Of a DNA stretch of 64,000 bases, positions 8,095 to 16,128 are shown in pieces. The stretch spans positions 1 to 64,000 of the forward strand of contig JBBRNX010000002.1 in NCBI GenBank assembly GCA_038230035.1. The letters are read 5' to 3'. The DNA is from Gaiella sp038230035 (GTDB lineage: Bacteria; Actinomycetota; Thermoleophilia; Gaiellales; Gaiellaceae). The number at the start of each line of letters is the position of its first letter. Within the stretch, counting starts at the first letter, position 1. Below the pieces are notes generated by a model. That model searched no databases, was not told the origin of the DNA, and saw only the letters and a list, made by a program, of their open reading frames with translations. The position numbers and the translations under genes were made by a program.

Positions 8095-8555
8095 TCGGCC
8101 CACAGCGACCCGAGGTAAACGCACGGATCGCCGGGACGCCAGCGGCGGAGGAACCGCTGGATGGGCGGATGGAGCGCAACGCCGTCCAGCTCGTCGAGCC
8201 CGAAGAGCCGGTGCCCGCGCACCGCGTCGTCCTGCGACGAGAGGTCGGCGAGCGAGCCATCGAGGTCTCCAGCGAAGACGACCTGGACGACGTGCTTCGA
8301 CCAGAGGCTCCGCTCCGGCGAGATGGAGTCGAGAATCGCGACTGGTCCCTCGACCGGGAGCTCGGCTCCGCCGCCGAACAGGCCAGTCTCCTCGACGAGC
8401 TCGCGTTGGAGCGCCTGGATCAGCGTTTCGCCGCCGCGAACGCCTCCTCCGGGCAGCAGCCAGTGCTCTTCACCGCGCTTTTCGTGGCGGATGAGGAGAA
8501 TGCTGCCCCGCCAGCGCAGGATCGCGGAGACGCGGATGCGGGGTTCGGGGCGCAT
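8091..8555 (-). CDS. Nudix hydrolase
   Basis: The Nudix box is complete: GGVRGGETLIQALQRELVEE then TGL, fitting G-x5-E-x7-RE-U-x-EE-x-G-U, which binds Mg2+ and hydrolyses nucleoside-diphosphate-linked substrates. The protein has 154 residues from ATG 8555, one nucleotide after the dut stop. An upstream start at 8591 would overlap dut by 35 bases and adds only low-complexity residues. Position between dut and the phosphatase suggests nucleotide-pool cleaning, but substrate specificity cannot be read. Confidence 0.85.
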   Translation of the reverse strand: MRPEPRIRVSAILRWRGSILLIRHEKRGEEHWLLPGGGVRGGETLIQALQRELVEETGLFGGGAELPVEGPVAILDSISPERSLWSKHVVQVVFAGDLDGSLADLSSQDDAVRGHRLFGLDELDGVALHPPIQRFLRRWRPGDPCVYLGSLWAE

Positions 8556-8556
8556 G

Positions 8557-8991
8557 TCAGCGCGACGAGGAGCCGAAGCCGCGGACGCCACGTTCGCTCT
8601 CGGGGAGCGCGTGGACCTCGACGATCTCGACGGGCGGCATCTCGAGAATCACCAGCTGTGCGATCCGCATGCCCGCTTCCACGGTGAACGGCTCGGTTGG
8701 GTCCGTGTTGAGAAGGATGATTCGAAGCTCGCCGCGATATCCCGAGTCCACGAGGCCAGGTGTGTTCACGATCGTGATTCCGTGCCGTGCCGCGAGACCC
8801 GATCGCGGCTGGACGAAGCCCGCGTACCCCGGCGGAATCGCGACCGCGAGCCCGGTGCCGACCAGAGCCCTCTCCCCAGGCGCCAGGGTTAGCTCGTCGC
8901 ACGCTGCCAGATCGAGTCCAGCGTCTCCGTCGTACGCGCTCTGCGGCAGCACCGCGTCGTCACGCAGCTTGTGGATCGGTAGTTCGATCAC
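8557..8991 (-). CDS. dut: Deoxyuridine 5'-triphosphate nucleotidohydrolase (dUTPase)
   Basis: It hydrolyses dUTP to dUMP and pyrophosphate, keeping uracil out of DNA and feeding dTMP synthesis. All five trimeric dUTPase motifs can be followed: DAGLDL, PRSGLAARHG, GLVDSGYRGEL (uracil/deoxyribose pocket), AGMRIAQLV and the flexible C-terminal arm RGVRGFGSSSR. At 144 residues the length is typical. The start is GTG, overlapping the hflX stop (GTGA), so translation is coupled. Confidence 0.95.
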   Translation of the reverse strand: MIELPIHKLRDDAVLPQSAYDGDAGLDLAACDELTLAPGERALVGTGLAVAIPPGYAGFVQPRSGLAARHGITIVNTPGLVDSGYRGELRIILLNTDPTEPFTVEAGMRIAQLVILEMPPVEIVEVHALPESERGVRGFGSSSR

Positions 8992-10307
8992 GCGTCGACG
9001 GCCGCCGCTGGATGCGGGTCAGCAACGAGGTAGGCAGCGAAGCGCCGGGCCTCACGATGCGGCAGGTGAGCACGGATGAGAACGCCCTCCGCGGTGTCGG
9101 TGCGCTCATCGATGGGCGCACCGAGCGCGTAGAGCGCCGACAGTGCTCGCGCCTCGGCGTGCGGCACGAAGAGGCGCACGTCTTCGAACCGATCTGCGAA
9201 GCGTGCGGCGATGCGCTGACGAAGCGCGTCGACGCCTTCACCGGTGAAGGCCGAGACCTGAAGTGCCTCCGGGAACCGGTTGCCGAGCCGGCGGCGAGCT
9301 AGCGGATCCAGGCGGTCGACCTTGTTCAGCACGATCTCGAGCGGCATGTCGTCGGCCCCGATCCCAGCCAGAACAGTGTCGACCGCGGCGATCGTCTCCG
9401 TCTGGCGATCGTCGGGCAGCGACGCATCGACGACATGGAGGACGAGGTCGGCCACCAGCGTCTCCTCCAGGGTCGACGCAAACCCTTCGACGAGTTGCGT
9501 CGGCAGACGCCGGATGAAGCCGACGGTGTCGGTCACGAGGTACCGCTTGCCGTCGAGCCCGAAGCCGCGTGTCGTCGGATCGAGTGTTTCGAAGAGCCGG
9601 TTCTCGACCGACACCTCCGCGCCCGTCAGCGCGTTGAGGAGCGTCGACTTGCCGACGTTCGTATATCCCGCGAGAGCGACGGTGGGCGTCTCCGCGCGCT
9701 TCCGCTCCTTCCGCCGGGTCGTGCGCTGGGCGCTGAGGCCGCGCAAGCGCTTTCGCAGGATCGATACACGGCGCCGCGCGATCCGCCGGTCGGTCTCGAG
9801 CTGCGACTCGCCGGGGCCGCGTGTGCCGACCCCGCCGCCGAGCCGCTCCAGGTGCTGCCACATGCCCCGCATGCGCGGCAGGTTGTACTCCAGTTGTGCG
9901 AGCTCGACCTGCAGCTTCCCTTCGGCGCTCACGGCGTGCTGGGCGAAGATGTCGAGGATCAGCTGGGTGCGGTCGACGACGCGCGAGTCGAGTGCGTTCT
10001 CGAGAAGCCGCTGCTGGGTCGGATCGAGCTCGCCGTCGACGAGGAGTACGTCGGCGCCTGATTCGACGTACGCCTTCTTCAACTCGTCGAGCTTTCCCTT
10101 GCCGACGTACGTGCGCGCGTCGGGGCGCTGGCGCTGCTGAACAAGCTGCGCGACGGGTTCGACGCCTGCGGTGCGCGCAAGCTCGCGCAACTCGCCGAGC
10201 TCCTCTTCCGCGTCGACTCCGCGTGCGAGCACCGCAAGGACGAACCCGCGCTCGGGCTCCGCACCCGGCGACGGATCTGGCTGGTGCAAGGTCACGGGCC
10301 GGATCAT
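8988..10307 (-). CDS. hflX: Ribosome-associated GTPase HflX
   Basis: The 439-residue GTPase binds the 50S subunit and splits stalled ribosomes. The N-terminal ATP-binding domain contains YVGKGKLDELK, followed by the coiled linker and GTRGPGESQLETDRR. The G domain has GYTNVGKST (G1), DTVGF (G3) and NKVD (G4). The start chosen is ATG 10307, because longer versions run into the divergent dapE gene. No Shine-Dalgarno is visible, and only 21 bp separate it from the dapE ATG, so the transcript may be leaderless. It is the first gene of the hflX-dut-nudix-phosphatase unit. Confidence 0.92.
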   Translation of the reverse strand: MIRPVTLHQPDPSPGAEPERGFVLAVLARGVDAEEELGELRELARTAGVEPVAQLVQQRQRPDARTYVGKGKLDELKKAYVESGADVLLVDGELDPTQQRLLENALDSRVVDRTQLILDIFAQHAVSAEGKLQVELAQLEYNLPRMRGMWQHLERLGGGVGTRGPGESQLETDRRIARRRVSILRKRLRGLSAQRTTRRKERKRAETPTVALAGYTNVGKSTLLNALTGAEVSVENRLFETLDPTTRGFGLDGKRYLVTDTVGFIRRLPTQLVEGFASTLEETLVADLVLHVVDASLPDDRQTETIAAVDTVLAGIGADDMPLEIVLNKVDRLDPLARRRLGNRFPEALQVSAFTGEGVDALRQRIAARFADRFEDVRLFVPHAEARALSALYALGAPIDERTDTAEGVLIRAHLPHREARRFAAYLVADPHPAAAVDA

Positions 10308-10328
10308 GCCACGGGGTACGCTCACGCA

Positions 10329-11402
10329 ATGAGCTCGCTCTCCGATCGACTGGCGAAGCAGACGCTCGAACTCGTCGACATCCCGTCCGAGAGCCGTGGC
10401 GAGGCAGCGATCCGGGAGCATTTGCTGTCCCTCATTCCGGATGGCTATGCAGCGGAATTCGCAGGCGACGAGACGTTCCTGTTCGCACGGGAACGCCGTG
10501 CTGGCGTGCCGCTCGTCGTGCTTGCCGGACACTACGACACCGTTCCGGCGCAGGAAAACCTCCCCGGACGGATCTCGGACGGCGCCGTTCACGGTCTCGG
10601 AGCGGCGGACATGAAGGGCGGCGTTGCTGTTGCCTTGGAGGTCGTTCGCGATCTCGCGGCCGAGCCGCCGGGCCCGATCGACGTCGCGCTCCTCCTCTTT
10701 GGGCGGGAGGAGCTCCCGCCGCAGTACAACCCGCTGCCGGCCTTGTTCGACGGCTCGCAGCTGATCAAGGATGCGGCGCTGGCGATCGTCCTCGAGCCGA
10801 CGGCCGGAGCGATCCAGGCAGGGTGCGTCGGCAACATGACCGCCCGCGTGACGTTCCAAGGCGTCAGTGGACACTCGGCACGCCCCTGGCTATCCAGGAA
10901 CGCGATACATATGGCGATCGAAGGACTCGGGCGGGTGGCGTCCTTGTCACGGCGCGAGGTCGTGATTTCGGGCCTGACGTTCTACGAAGTTGCGTCGGTC
11001 ACGCGTGTAACCGGGGGAATCGCCGACAACGTCGTGCCGGATCAGGCCGCGGCGACGATCAACTACCGCTACACGCCTGACCGCACGAGCGACGAGGCGC
11101 GCGCGTACCTCCGCTCGCTCCTCCCAGACGACGTCGAGGTCGACTTCGACGGCGACTCGCCGCCTGCACGAGTAGTTGCAGACGCTCCGCTCGTGCGTGC
11201 TCTGCGCGACGCGGGCGACCTGGCGGTCGAGCCGAAGCAGGCGTGGACGAACGTTGCCGACTTCACCTCGCGGGGCATCGACGCGGTCAACTTCGGGCCT
11301 GGCGACCCGGTGTTTGCCCACCGTCGAGACGAGCAGGTGGAGGTTGCCGCTCTCGTGCACTGCTATGACACGCTGCGGCGGTTCCTCGCCGGGGTAGCGT
11401 GA
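10329..11402 (+). CDS. dapE: Succinyl-diaminopimelate desuccinylase (M20 peptidase family)
   Basis: It removes succinate from N-succinyl-LL-diaminopimelate. Binuclear-metal motifs of M20 enzymes are present: GHYDTVP (His, Asp), GAADMKGG (bridging Asp), GREE (catalytic Glu plus ligand Glu), and GHSARPW in the lid domain. The 357-residue length fits actinobacterial DapE. The neighbouring dapC (4 bp downstream) and nearby dapD support DapE over generic M20 aminoacylases. The ATG at 10329 lacks a clear ribosome site, and its promoter must overlap hflX. Confidence 0.88.
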   Translation: MSSLSDRLAKQTLELVDIPSESRGEAAIREHLLSLIPDGYAAEFAGDETFLFARERRAGVPLVVLAGHYDTVPAQENLPGRISDGAVHGLGAADMKGGVAVALEVVRDLAAEPPGPIDVALLLFGREELPPQYNPLPALFDGSQLIKDAALAIVLEPTAGAIQAGCVGNMTARVTFQGVSGHSARPWLSRNAIHMAIEGLGRVASLSRREVVISGLTFYEVASVTRVTGGIADNVVPDQAAATINYRYTPDRTSDEARAYLRSLLPDDVEVDFDGDSPPARVVADAPLVRALRDAGDLAVEPKQAWTNVADFTSRGIDAVNFGPGDPVFAHRRDEQVEVAALVHCYDTLRRFLAGVA

Positions 11403-11406
11403 GTCT

Positions 11407-12552
11407 GTGCCCCTCTCCCCCATTCTTCGCGCTCAGGCGACGTACCCGTTCGTCCGGCTGAACGAGGCCGCTGCAGCTCGCCGTGCGCAAGGGCTCGATG
11501 TCATCGACTTCGGTATGGGCGACCCTCGCGAGCCGACCGATCCGGCAATCATGGAGGCGCTGAAGGACGGGGTACGAGAGCGGATGGGCTATCCCGCCGC
11601 CACGGGCCTCCCGGAGCTGCGTGAGGCGATCACGCGTTGGGCGGCGAGAAGATTCAGCGTTACGCTCGATCCCATCGATGTCGTCCCGACGCTCGGGACG
11701 AAGGAGGCGATCTTCTCGTTCGCGCAGGTCGTCCTCGATCCTACGGTCGGCAAGGACACCGTCTTGCTGACCGAGCCGGGTTATCCGGTGTACGAGCGCG
11801 GCGCGCTCTTTGCCGGAGCGCGCGTGGAGACGCTGCCGCTGTTGGAGGCGAACGGCTTTCTGCCTGATCTCGACGCTGTGTCGGCCGAGCTTTGGCGGCG
11901 GACAGCGCTCGTGTGGGTCAACTATCCGAACAACCCGACATGCGTGTGCGCTCCGCTGAGCCTGTTCGAGCGTCTCGCAGTGCTCGCCCGCCGTCACGAC
12001 TTCGTGCTGGCCTCCGACGAGGCGTACACCGAGCTCTGGTTCGATACCCCGCCAGTCTCGGCGCTTCAGCTCGCAGATCTCACGAAAGTCGCGGTCTTCA
12101 ACACGCTCTCGAAGCGATCGTCGATGACCGGCTACCGCTCCGGCTTCGTGGCGGGAGATCCTACGCTCATCGCCGCGTTGAAGCAGTTCCGACCCACGAT
12201 CGGCACTGCGCCGCAGGAGTTCGTCCAGCGCGCCTCCGTCGTCGCTTGGGACGACGAGGTACACGTCGAGCGCGCTCGTGCCACGTACGGACGTAAGCGG
12301 GAGCTCATTCTCGGTGCGCTCGCTGCGAAAGGGGTTCGCGTGGCTGGCAGCGACGCGACGATGTACCTCTGGGTTGCGACCCCCGCGGGCGAGACCTCCG
12401 AAGCATTCGCCGGCCGGCTGCTCGAGCACGGTGTGCTCGTGACTCCCGGCTCGTTCCTGGGCGCGTCGGGCGAGGGCTATGTCCGCTTCGCGCTGGTGCC
12501 GACCGAGGACGAGTGCGAGCGCGCGATCGACATCCTGGCGCGCGCTCTCTGA
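11407..12552 (+). CDS. dapC: N-succinyldiaminopimelate aminotransferase (class I/II, DapC)
   Basis: This 381-residue PLP enzyme of fold type I transfers an amino group from glutamate to N-succinyl-2-amino-6-ketopimelate. The PLP Lys lies in NTLSKRSSMTGYRSGF, with the NYPNNPT and SDEAYTELWF motifs before it and the Arg of FALVPT near the C-terminus. The sequence pattern is that of actinobacterial DapC. The start is GTG, 4 bp after dapE, so the two are co-transcribed. Confidence 0.88.
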   Translation: MPLSPILRAQATYPFVRLNEAAAARRAQGLDVIDFGMGDPREPTDPAIMEALKDGVRERMGYPAATGLPELREAITRWAARRFSVTLDPIDVVPTLGTKEAIFSFAQVVLDPTVGKDTVLLTEPGYPVYERGALFAGARVETLPLLEANGFLPDLDAVSAELWRRTALVWVNYPNNPTCVCAPLSLFERLAVLARRHDFVLASDEAYTELWFDTPPVSALQLADLTKVAVFNTLSKRSSMTGYRSGFVAGDPTLIAALKQFRPTIGTAPQEFVQRASVVAWDDEVHVERARATYGRKRELILGALAAKGVRVAGSDATMYLWVATPAGETSEAFAGRLLEHGVLVTPGSFLGASGEGYVRFALVPTEDECERAIDILARAL

Positions 12553-12566
12553 GCACCGCCGACGGC

Positions 12567-12632
12567 TGCGAGTTCGACGCCATAGCTGCGGAGTACGACC
12601 AAAAGCTGACGGAGATGCTCCTCGCGCGCGGT
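12567..12632 (+). pseudogene. Possible N-terminal scrap of a class I methyltransferase
   Basis: Right after dapC one frame reads CEFDAIAAEYDQKLTEMLLA. This looks like the usual beginning of SAM-dependent methyltransferases (FDAIAADYD-type). It has no start codon of its own outside dapC, and resemblance ends after about 22 residues. It lies beside another, frameshifted methyltransferase on the opposite strand, so a remnant from the same insertion is plausible. Chance similarity cannot be excluded. Confidence 0.3.
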
Positions 12633-12681
12633 GCTTGCGCCGTGCGGCGCTCTCGCGAACCTGTTCGACAGCTCCCGGACG

Positions 12682-13478
12682 CTACGGTTTTCGCCAGATG
12701 CCGTAGACGCTTGCCGTGAAGTACTCCTGCAGGGGCCGAATCCGCCGGAGGAGTCGCATGATCTTGACGATTCGGTTGTTACCGAGATTCGTCGCGAAGT
12801 AGGTCGGTTGGAGTCCGGTGGTGCCAACGATTTCGCAGAACCGTTTCAGGGTCATCTTGTTGAGACCACCTCGTACGTCCGAAAAGCTCTCAGCAGACTC
12901 GTCTGGTCGGAACCTTCGGCGCTCCGCCATGATTGTCTTCTCGGAGAACACGAGATGTGCCCAAGGCACCCGCGTCATGAAATCGATGTGCCCGCCCAGC
13001 GGGCTTTTCCAAAGGGGCCGAAGCCGATTGCCAAGTCGCCGCCGGGCTTGACGAACCGCGTCATGCGGTGGATGAAAGCTTCCGGTTCTGCGAAGTGCTC
13101 CATCGCGTCCTTTGAAACAACGAGGTCGAACTGCCTCTGACCCAGTTCGTCCAGGTTCCCTTCGGTGGCGACAAACTGCACGCGTCCGGCGAGTTCGGGA
13201 TACTGCTCGGAGAATTGCGCCACCGTGCGCGACACGTTGTGAAGGTCGATGCCGACAACTTCGACCGCGCCGTGTTGTGCCGCGGCAGCGCAAAGAGATC
13301 CGAGGCCGCAGCCGACATCTAGCACGAGCTTGCCGGAGAACTCGAGTCGTCCCGCGAATCGGTCGATGAAGCGCCGCGTGGACTCGTCAGCCCATTCCGG
13401 GTCGCGCTGCCTGGTTTCGGGTGTGAGGACATAGTTCTTGTCCGTGATCTGGTGAAACACCCACTGACCAAGCTTCAT
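12682..13478 (-). pseudogene. SAM-dependent methyltransferase, disrupted by a single frameshift
   Basis: The first frame (from ATG 13478) gives a Rossmann methyltransferase: LVLDVGCGLGSLCAAAAQHG (motif I), VVGIDLHN (motif II) and VVSKDAMEHF. It then derails at GPFGKARW. The adjacent frame continues the conserved sequence SPLGGHIDFMTRVPWAHLVF through KRFCEIVGTTGL to the stop at 12682. The break maps to a run of four A on the coding strand (13005-13008); five would restore a 265-residue protein. Base composition is visibly less GC-rich than the flanking dap genes, suggesting transfer. Substrate unknown. A homopolymer read error is the main alternative to a true pseudogene. Confidence 0.75.
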
Positions 13479-13590
13479 GCCGCCGCGCCCCTTCGCCCGT
13501 GAGACCGGGCTGAGTCCAGATATCGCTGCTACAAACGACGATGGGTCACGCGGAGTGTGCGGGCTTCGCCGTTCGGCAATGATAGGTCAC

Positions 13591-14388
13591 ATGGAATTGC
13601 GGCAACAGATCGATGCGCTCTGGGAGTCCGGCGAGATGTCGGCCGCTCCGATCGAGGAGGCCATGCGTCTGCTCGACGCCGGCGAGGTGCGCGTGGCGGA
13701 GCCACGCGACGGCGGCTGGATCGTAAACGAGTGGACGAAGAAGGCGATCCTCCTCTACTTCAAGCTGCGCAAGGTCGAGCCGATGGACTCGGGCGCGATC
13801 CACTATCTCGACAAGATCCCGCTCAAGACGGACTTCGCGGAGCGCGGCGTACGCGTCGTCCCGGGCGGCGTTGCCCGCTACGGCGCCTTCCTGTCGCCGG
13901 GTGTCATCCTCATGCCGGGATTCGTCAACGTCGGCGCCTGGGTCGGGCCGCGCACGATGGTCGACACCTGGGCCACCGTCGGCTCGTGCGCACAGATCGG
14001 TGCGGACGTTCATCTTGCGGGCGGGGTCGGAATCGGCGGCGTGCTGGAACCGCCGCAGGCGCAGCCGGTGGTGATCGAGGACGGCGCGTTTATCGGCTCG
14101 CGTTGCATCGTCACGGAGGGCGTGCGCATCGGCGCAGGTGCGGTACTCGCGGCGAACGTCTCCCTCACCGCGTCGGTGCCGGTGATCGACGTCACGGGAG
14201 GAACGCCTGTGGAGCACCGCGGTTCGGTGCCGCCGCGCGCCGTCGTCGTCCCAGGGACACGGCCGAAGGAGTTTCCGGCCGGGATATACCAGCTCGACTG
14301 CGCGCTGATCATCGGCTGGCGACAGGAGAGTCACGACCTGCGCCTCAGCCTGAACGACGTGCTGCGCGAGTTCGAGATCGCCGTCTAG
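13591..14388 (+). CDS. dapD: Tetrahydrodipicolinate N-succinyltransferase
   Basis: It succinylates tetrahydrodipicolinate with succinyl-CoA, the first step of the succinylase branch. An N-terminal helical domain (1-90) is followed by a left-handed beta-helix built from hexapeptide repeats (PGVILMPGFVNVGAWVG; IGADVHLAGGVGIGGV). The motif PQAQPVVIEDGAFIGSRC is characteristic of DapD. At 265 residues from ATG 13591 it is close to the usual 275. A longer reading from 13477 adds unrelated residues overlapping the methyltransferase. The 3' end overlaps dapF by four bases (CTAG) tail-to-tail. Confidence 0.93.
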   Translation: MELRQQIDALWESGEMSAAPIEEAMRLLDAGEVRVAEPRDGGWIVNEWTKKAILLYFKLRKVEPMDSGAIHYLDKIPLKTDFAERGVRVVPGGVARYGAFLSPGVILMPGFVNVGAWVGPRTMVDTWATVGSCAQIGADVHLAGGVGIGGVLEPPQAQPVVIEDGAFIGSRCIVTEGVRIGAGAVLAANVSLTASVPVIDVTGGTPVEHRGSVPPRAVVVPGTRPKEFPAGIYQLDCALIIGWRQESHDLRLSLNDVLREFEIAV

Positions 14389-15152
14389 AGATCGGTTTCT
14401 CCGCGGCAGATCTCCTCTGCAGGCCCGACGAGCGTCGCCTGACCCACTTCGATGCGGACGACGAGGACGCCCCCGGGCATGTGCACACGCACAGGGTTGT
14501 CGCAGAACCCGTGCGCAATGGCGACGGCTGCAACGGCCGTCGCCGACGATCCCGAGGCGGTCGTCTCCCCCGCCCCGCGTTCCCACACGAGTGCGTGGAC
14601 GTCGTGGCGACCGGCCACCGAAGCGATCTGCACGTTCGTGCGCCCCGGAAAGCGCGGATGGGTCTCGAGCCCCGGGCCGAGGAGCAGAAGCGCGTCACGG
14701 GTCAGCTTTTCGACGAGGACGACCGCGTGCGGATTGCCGACCGAGGCCGTAGTGACTTCGACCGGGGTTCCTGCCACCTCGAGCGTCTCGAGCTCGCCGA
14801 TCTCTACGCGCCCGATGTCAGTCTCGACCGCCCCCTCGTCGAGCATGCGGGCGCGCACCTCGCGAGGGCCGACCGTCACAAACACCTCGGTCGCGCCTGT
14901 CCCCCGAGCGAGCCACGCTGCAACGATGCGCGTTCCGTTCCCGGACATCTCCGCAACCGAGCCGTCGGGGTTCCAGATCATGACTTCGACACGCGCCCCG
15001 TCGATAGAGACGACCTCGAGGACTCCATCAGCCCCGATGCCAAGGAACACGTCGCACAGGTGGCACGCACGCGTGGCGGTCATCACGCCGCAGTCGGCAC
15101 GTTCGACAACGAGATAGCTATTGCCGAGCGCGTGCCACTTCGAGAATCTCAC
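14385..15152 (-). CDS. dapF: Diaminopimelate epimerase family protein with Ser in place of both catalytic Cys
   Basis: The 255-residue, two-domain fold matches DapF, which converts LL- to meso-diaminopimelate. HALGNSYLVV, GADGVL, WNPDGSVAE and SVGNPHAVV are all conserved. The two cysteines that act as acid and base in known DapF enzymes are absent. Ser70 stands in MSGNGTR (normally CGNG), and Ser200 in GETTASGSSA (normally ACGTG). The codons are TCC and TCG; the second is two changes from any Cys codon, so read error is unlikely. It starts inside the 3' end of miaA (35-base overlap). Either serines suffice here, or the enzyme does something else and another epimerase exists. Confidence 0.82.
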   Translation of the reverse strand: MRFSKWHALGNSYLVVERADCGVMTATRACHLCDVFLGIGADGVLEVVSIDGARVEVMIWNPDGSVAEMSGNGTRIVAAWLARGTGATEVFVTVGPREVRARMLDEGAVETDIGRVEIGELETLEVAGTPVEVTTASVGNPHAVVLVEKLTRDALLLLGPGLETHPRFPGRTNVQIASVAGRHDVHALVWERGAGETTASGSSATAVAAVAIAHGFCDNPVRVHMPGGVLVVRIEVGQATLVGPAEEICRGETDL

Positions 15153-16026
15153 TCGCCACCTCTTCCGCCGGCCGGCACGCGTCGACGCCGATCATCCCAG
15201 GAATGCGTCTCATCCACTTCCGCTGGTACGCAGCGTACTGACGCGTCCGTACGATCAATCGTTCCTGCGCTTCGGCGGGTGGGAGTGATGCGATCTCGTG
15301 GAGGCCGAGCGCCTTCTCGGCGGTTCGCGAGATGGGCTCTCCGATCGCGGCAGCGACCTCATCGACGACCCCTGCCACGAACATCGCGGCAGTTCGTTCG
15401 ACGATTCTTCGCTCGAGCTCAGCCGCCGGCACGTCGAGGCCGACGATGACCGTCGGATAGCGGGTCTGCTCACTCCAGAGGCGGTTGGAGTCAGGGGCAA
15501 GCGACGCTCCGACATCGGCTAGCTCGAGCGCGCGGACGACTCGCCGCCGATCGTTGGCGTGCACGGTCGCTGCGGCTTCCGGGTCGCGCGAGCTGAGCTC
15601 GGCGTATGCCTGATCGCGGTCACGGTCGTACGCGGCTTCCCAGCGTGCTCGCTGACCCGGGTCTGGTGCGGGCGGAAGCTCGAGGTCGGCAAGTGCCGCC
15701 CTGAGATAGAGGCCGGTGCCGCCCGCCACGACCGCCGATCCAGTGCCCCTGACGAGCTCGTCGATCGCCGCATGCGCCAGCCGCTGATATGCGCCAACCG
15801 ATCCTGTCCGAGACAGCGGCCAGATCCCGACGAGCCGCGTTGGGCGACGAGGCTGATTCGTCAGCAGCGGCAGTCCGCTGTAAACCTGCATCGCGTCCGC
15901 GGACACGACCTCTGTCCCAAGCCGATCCGCCACTGCTTCCGCGACGGCCGTCTTCCCGGAGGCCGTAGGCCCAAAAATGGCAACGACCAGTCCGGACACG
16001 TCCCCTTTGGACGGTGTCAGGGGCAC
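15118..16026 (-). CDS. miaA: tRNA dimethylallyltransferase
   Basis: It adds dimethylallyl to A37 of tRNAs reading UNN codons. The P-loop GPTASGKT, SADAMQVY (catalytic Asp), LTNQPRRP and GGTGLYLRA are all in the usual order, and the C-terminus has RTRQYAAYQRKWMRR. The start is GTG 16026 (302 residues); GTG 15999 is also possible. It lies about 100 bp downstream of miaB, whose product methylthiolates the same base, so the pair acts in sequence. Confidence 0.95.
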   Translation of the reverse strand: MPLTPSKGDVSGLVVAIFGPTASGKTAVAEAVADRLGTEVVSADAMQVYSGLPLLTNQPRRPTRLVGIWPLSRTGSVGAYQRLAHAAIDELVRGTGSAVVAGGTGLYLRAALADLELPPAPDPGQRARWEAAYDRDRDQAYAELSSRDPEAAATVHANDRRRVVRALELADVGASLAPDSNRLWSEQTRYPTVIVGLDVPAAELERRIVERTAAMFVAGVVDEVAAAIGEPISRTAEKALGLHEIASLPPAEAQERLIVRTRQYAAYQRKWMRRIPGMIGVDACRPAEEVASEILEVARARQ

Positions 16027-16128
16027 CCCGGCCCACCTCCCGCTTTCGATGCTAATCGGACAACACGCTCATGTGTGACACGAGTTCGTACCAACTCTGG
16101 GGCGCCGCAAGAGCGCCGGACGCAAGTC

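Noticed and set aside
13557..15449. 630-codon open frame on the plus strand over dapD, dapF and miaA
   Set aside because: Runs antisense or out of frame through three well-supported genes; composition is not protein-like.
16027..16128. Gap between miaB and miaA as a possible small RNA gene
   Set aside because: About 100 bases with no promoter, strong hairpin or terminator; ordinary intergenic sequence.
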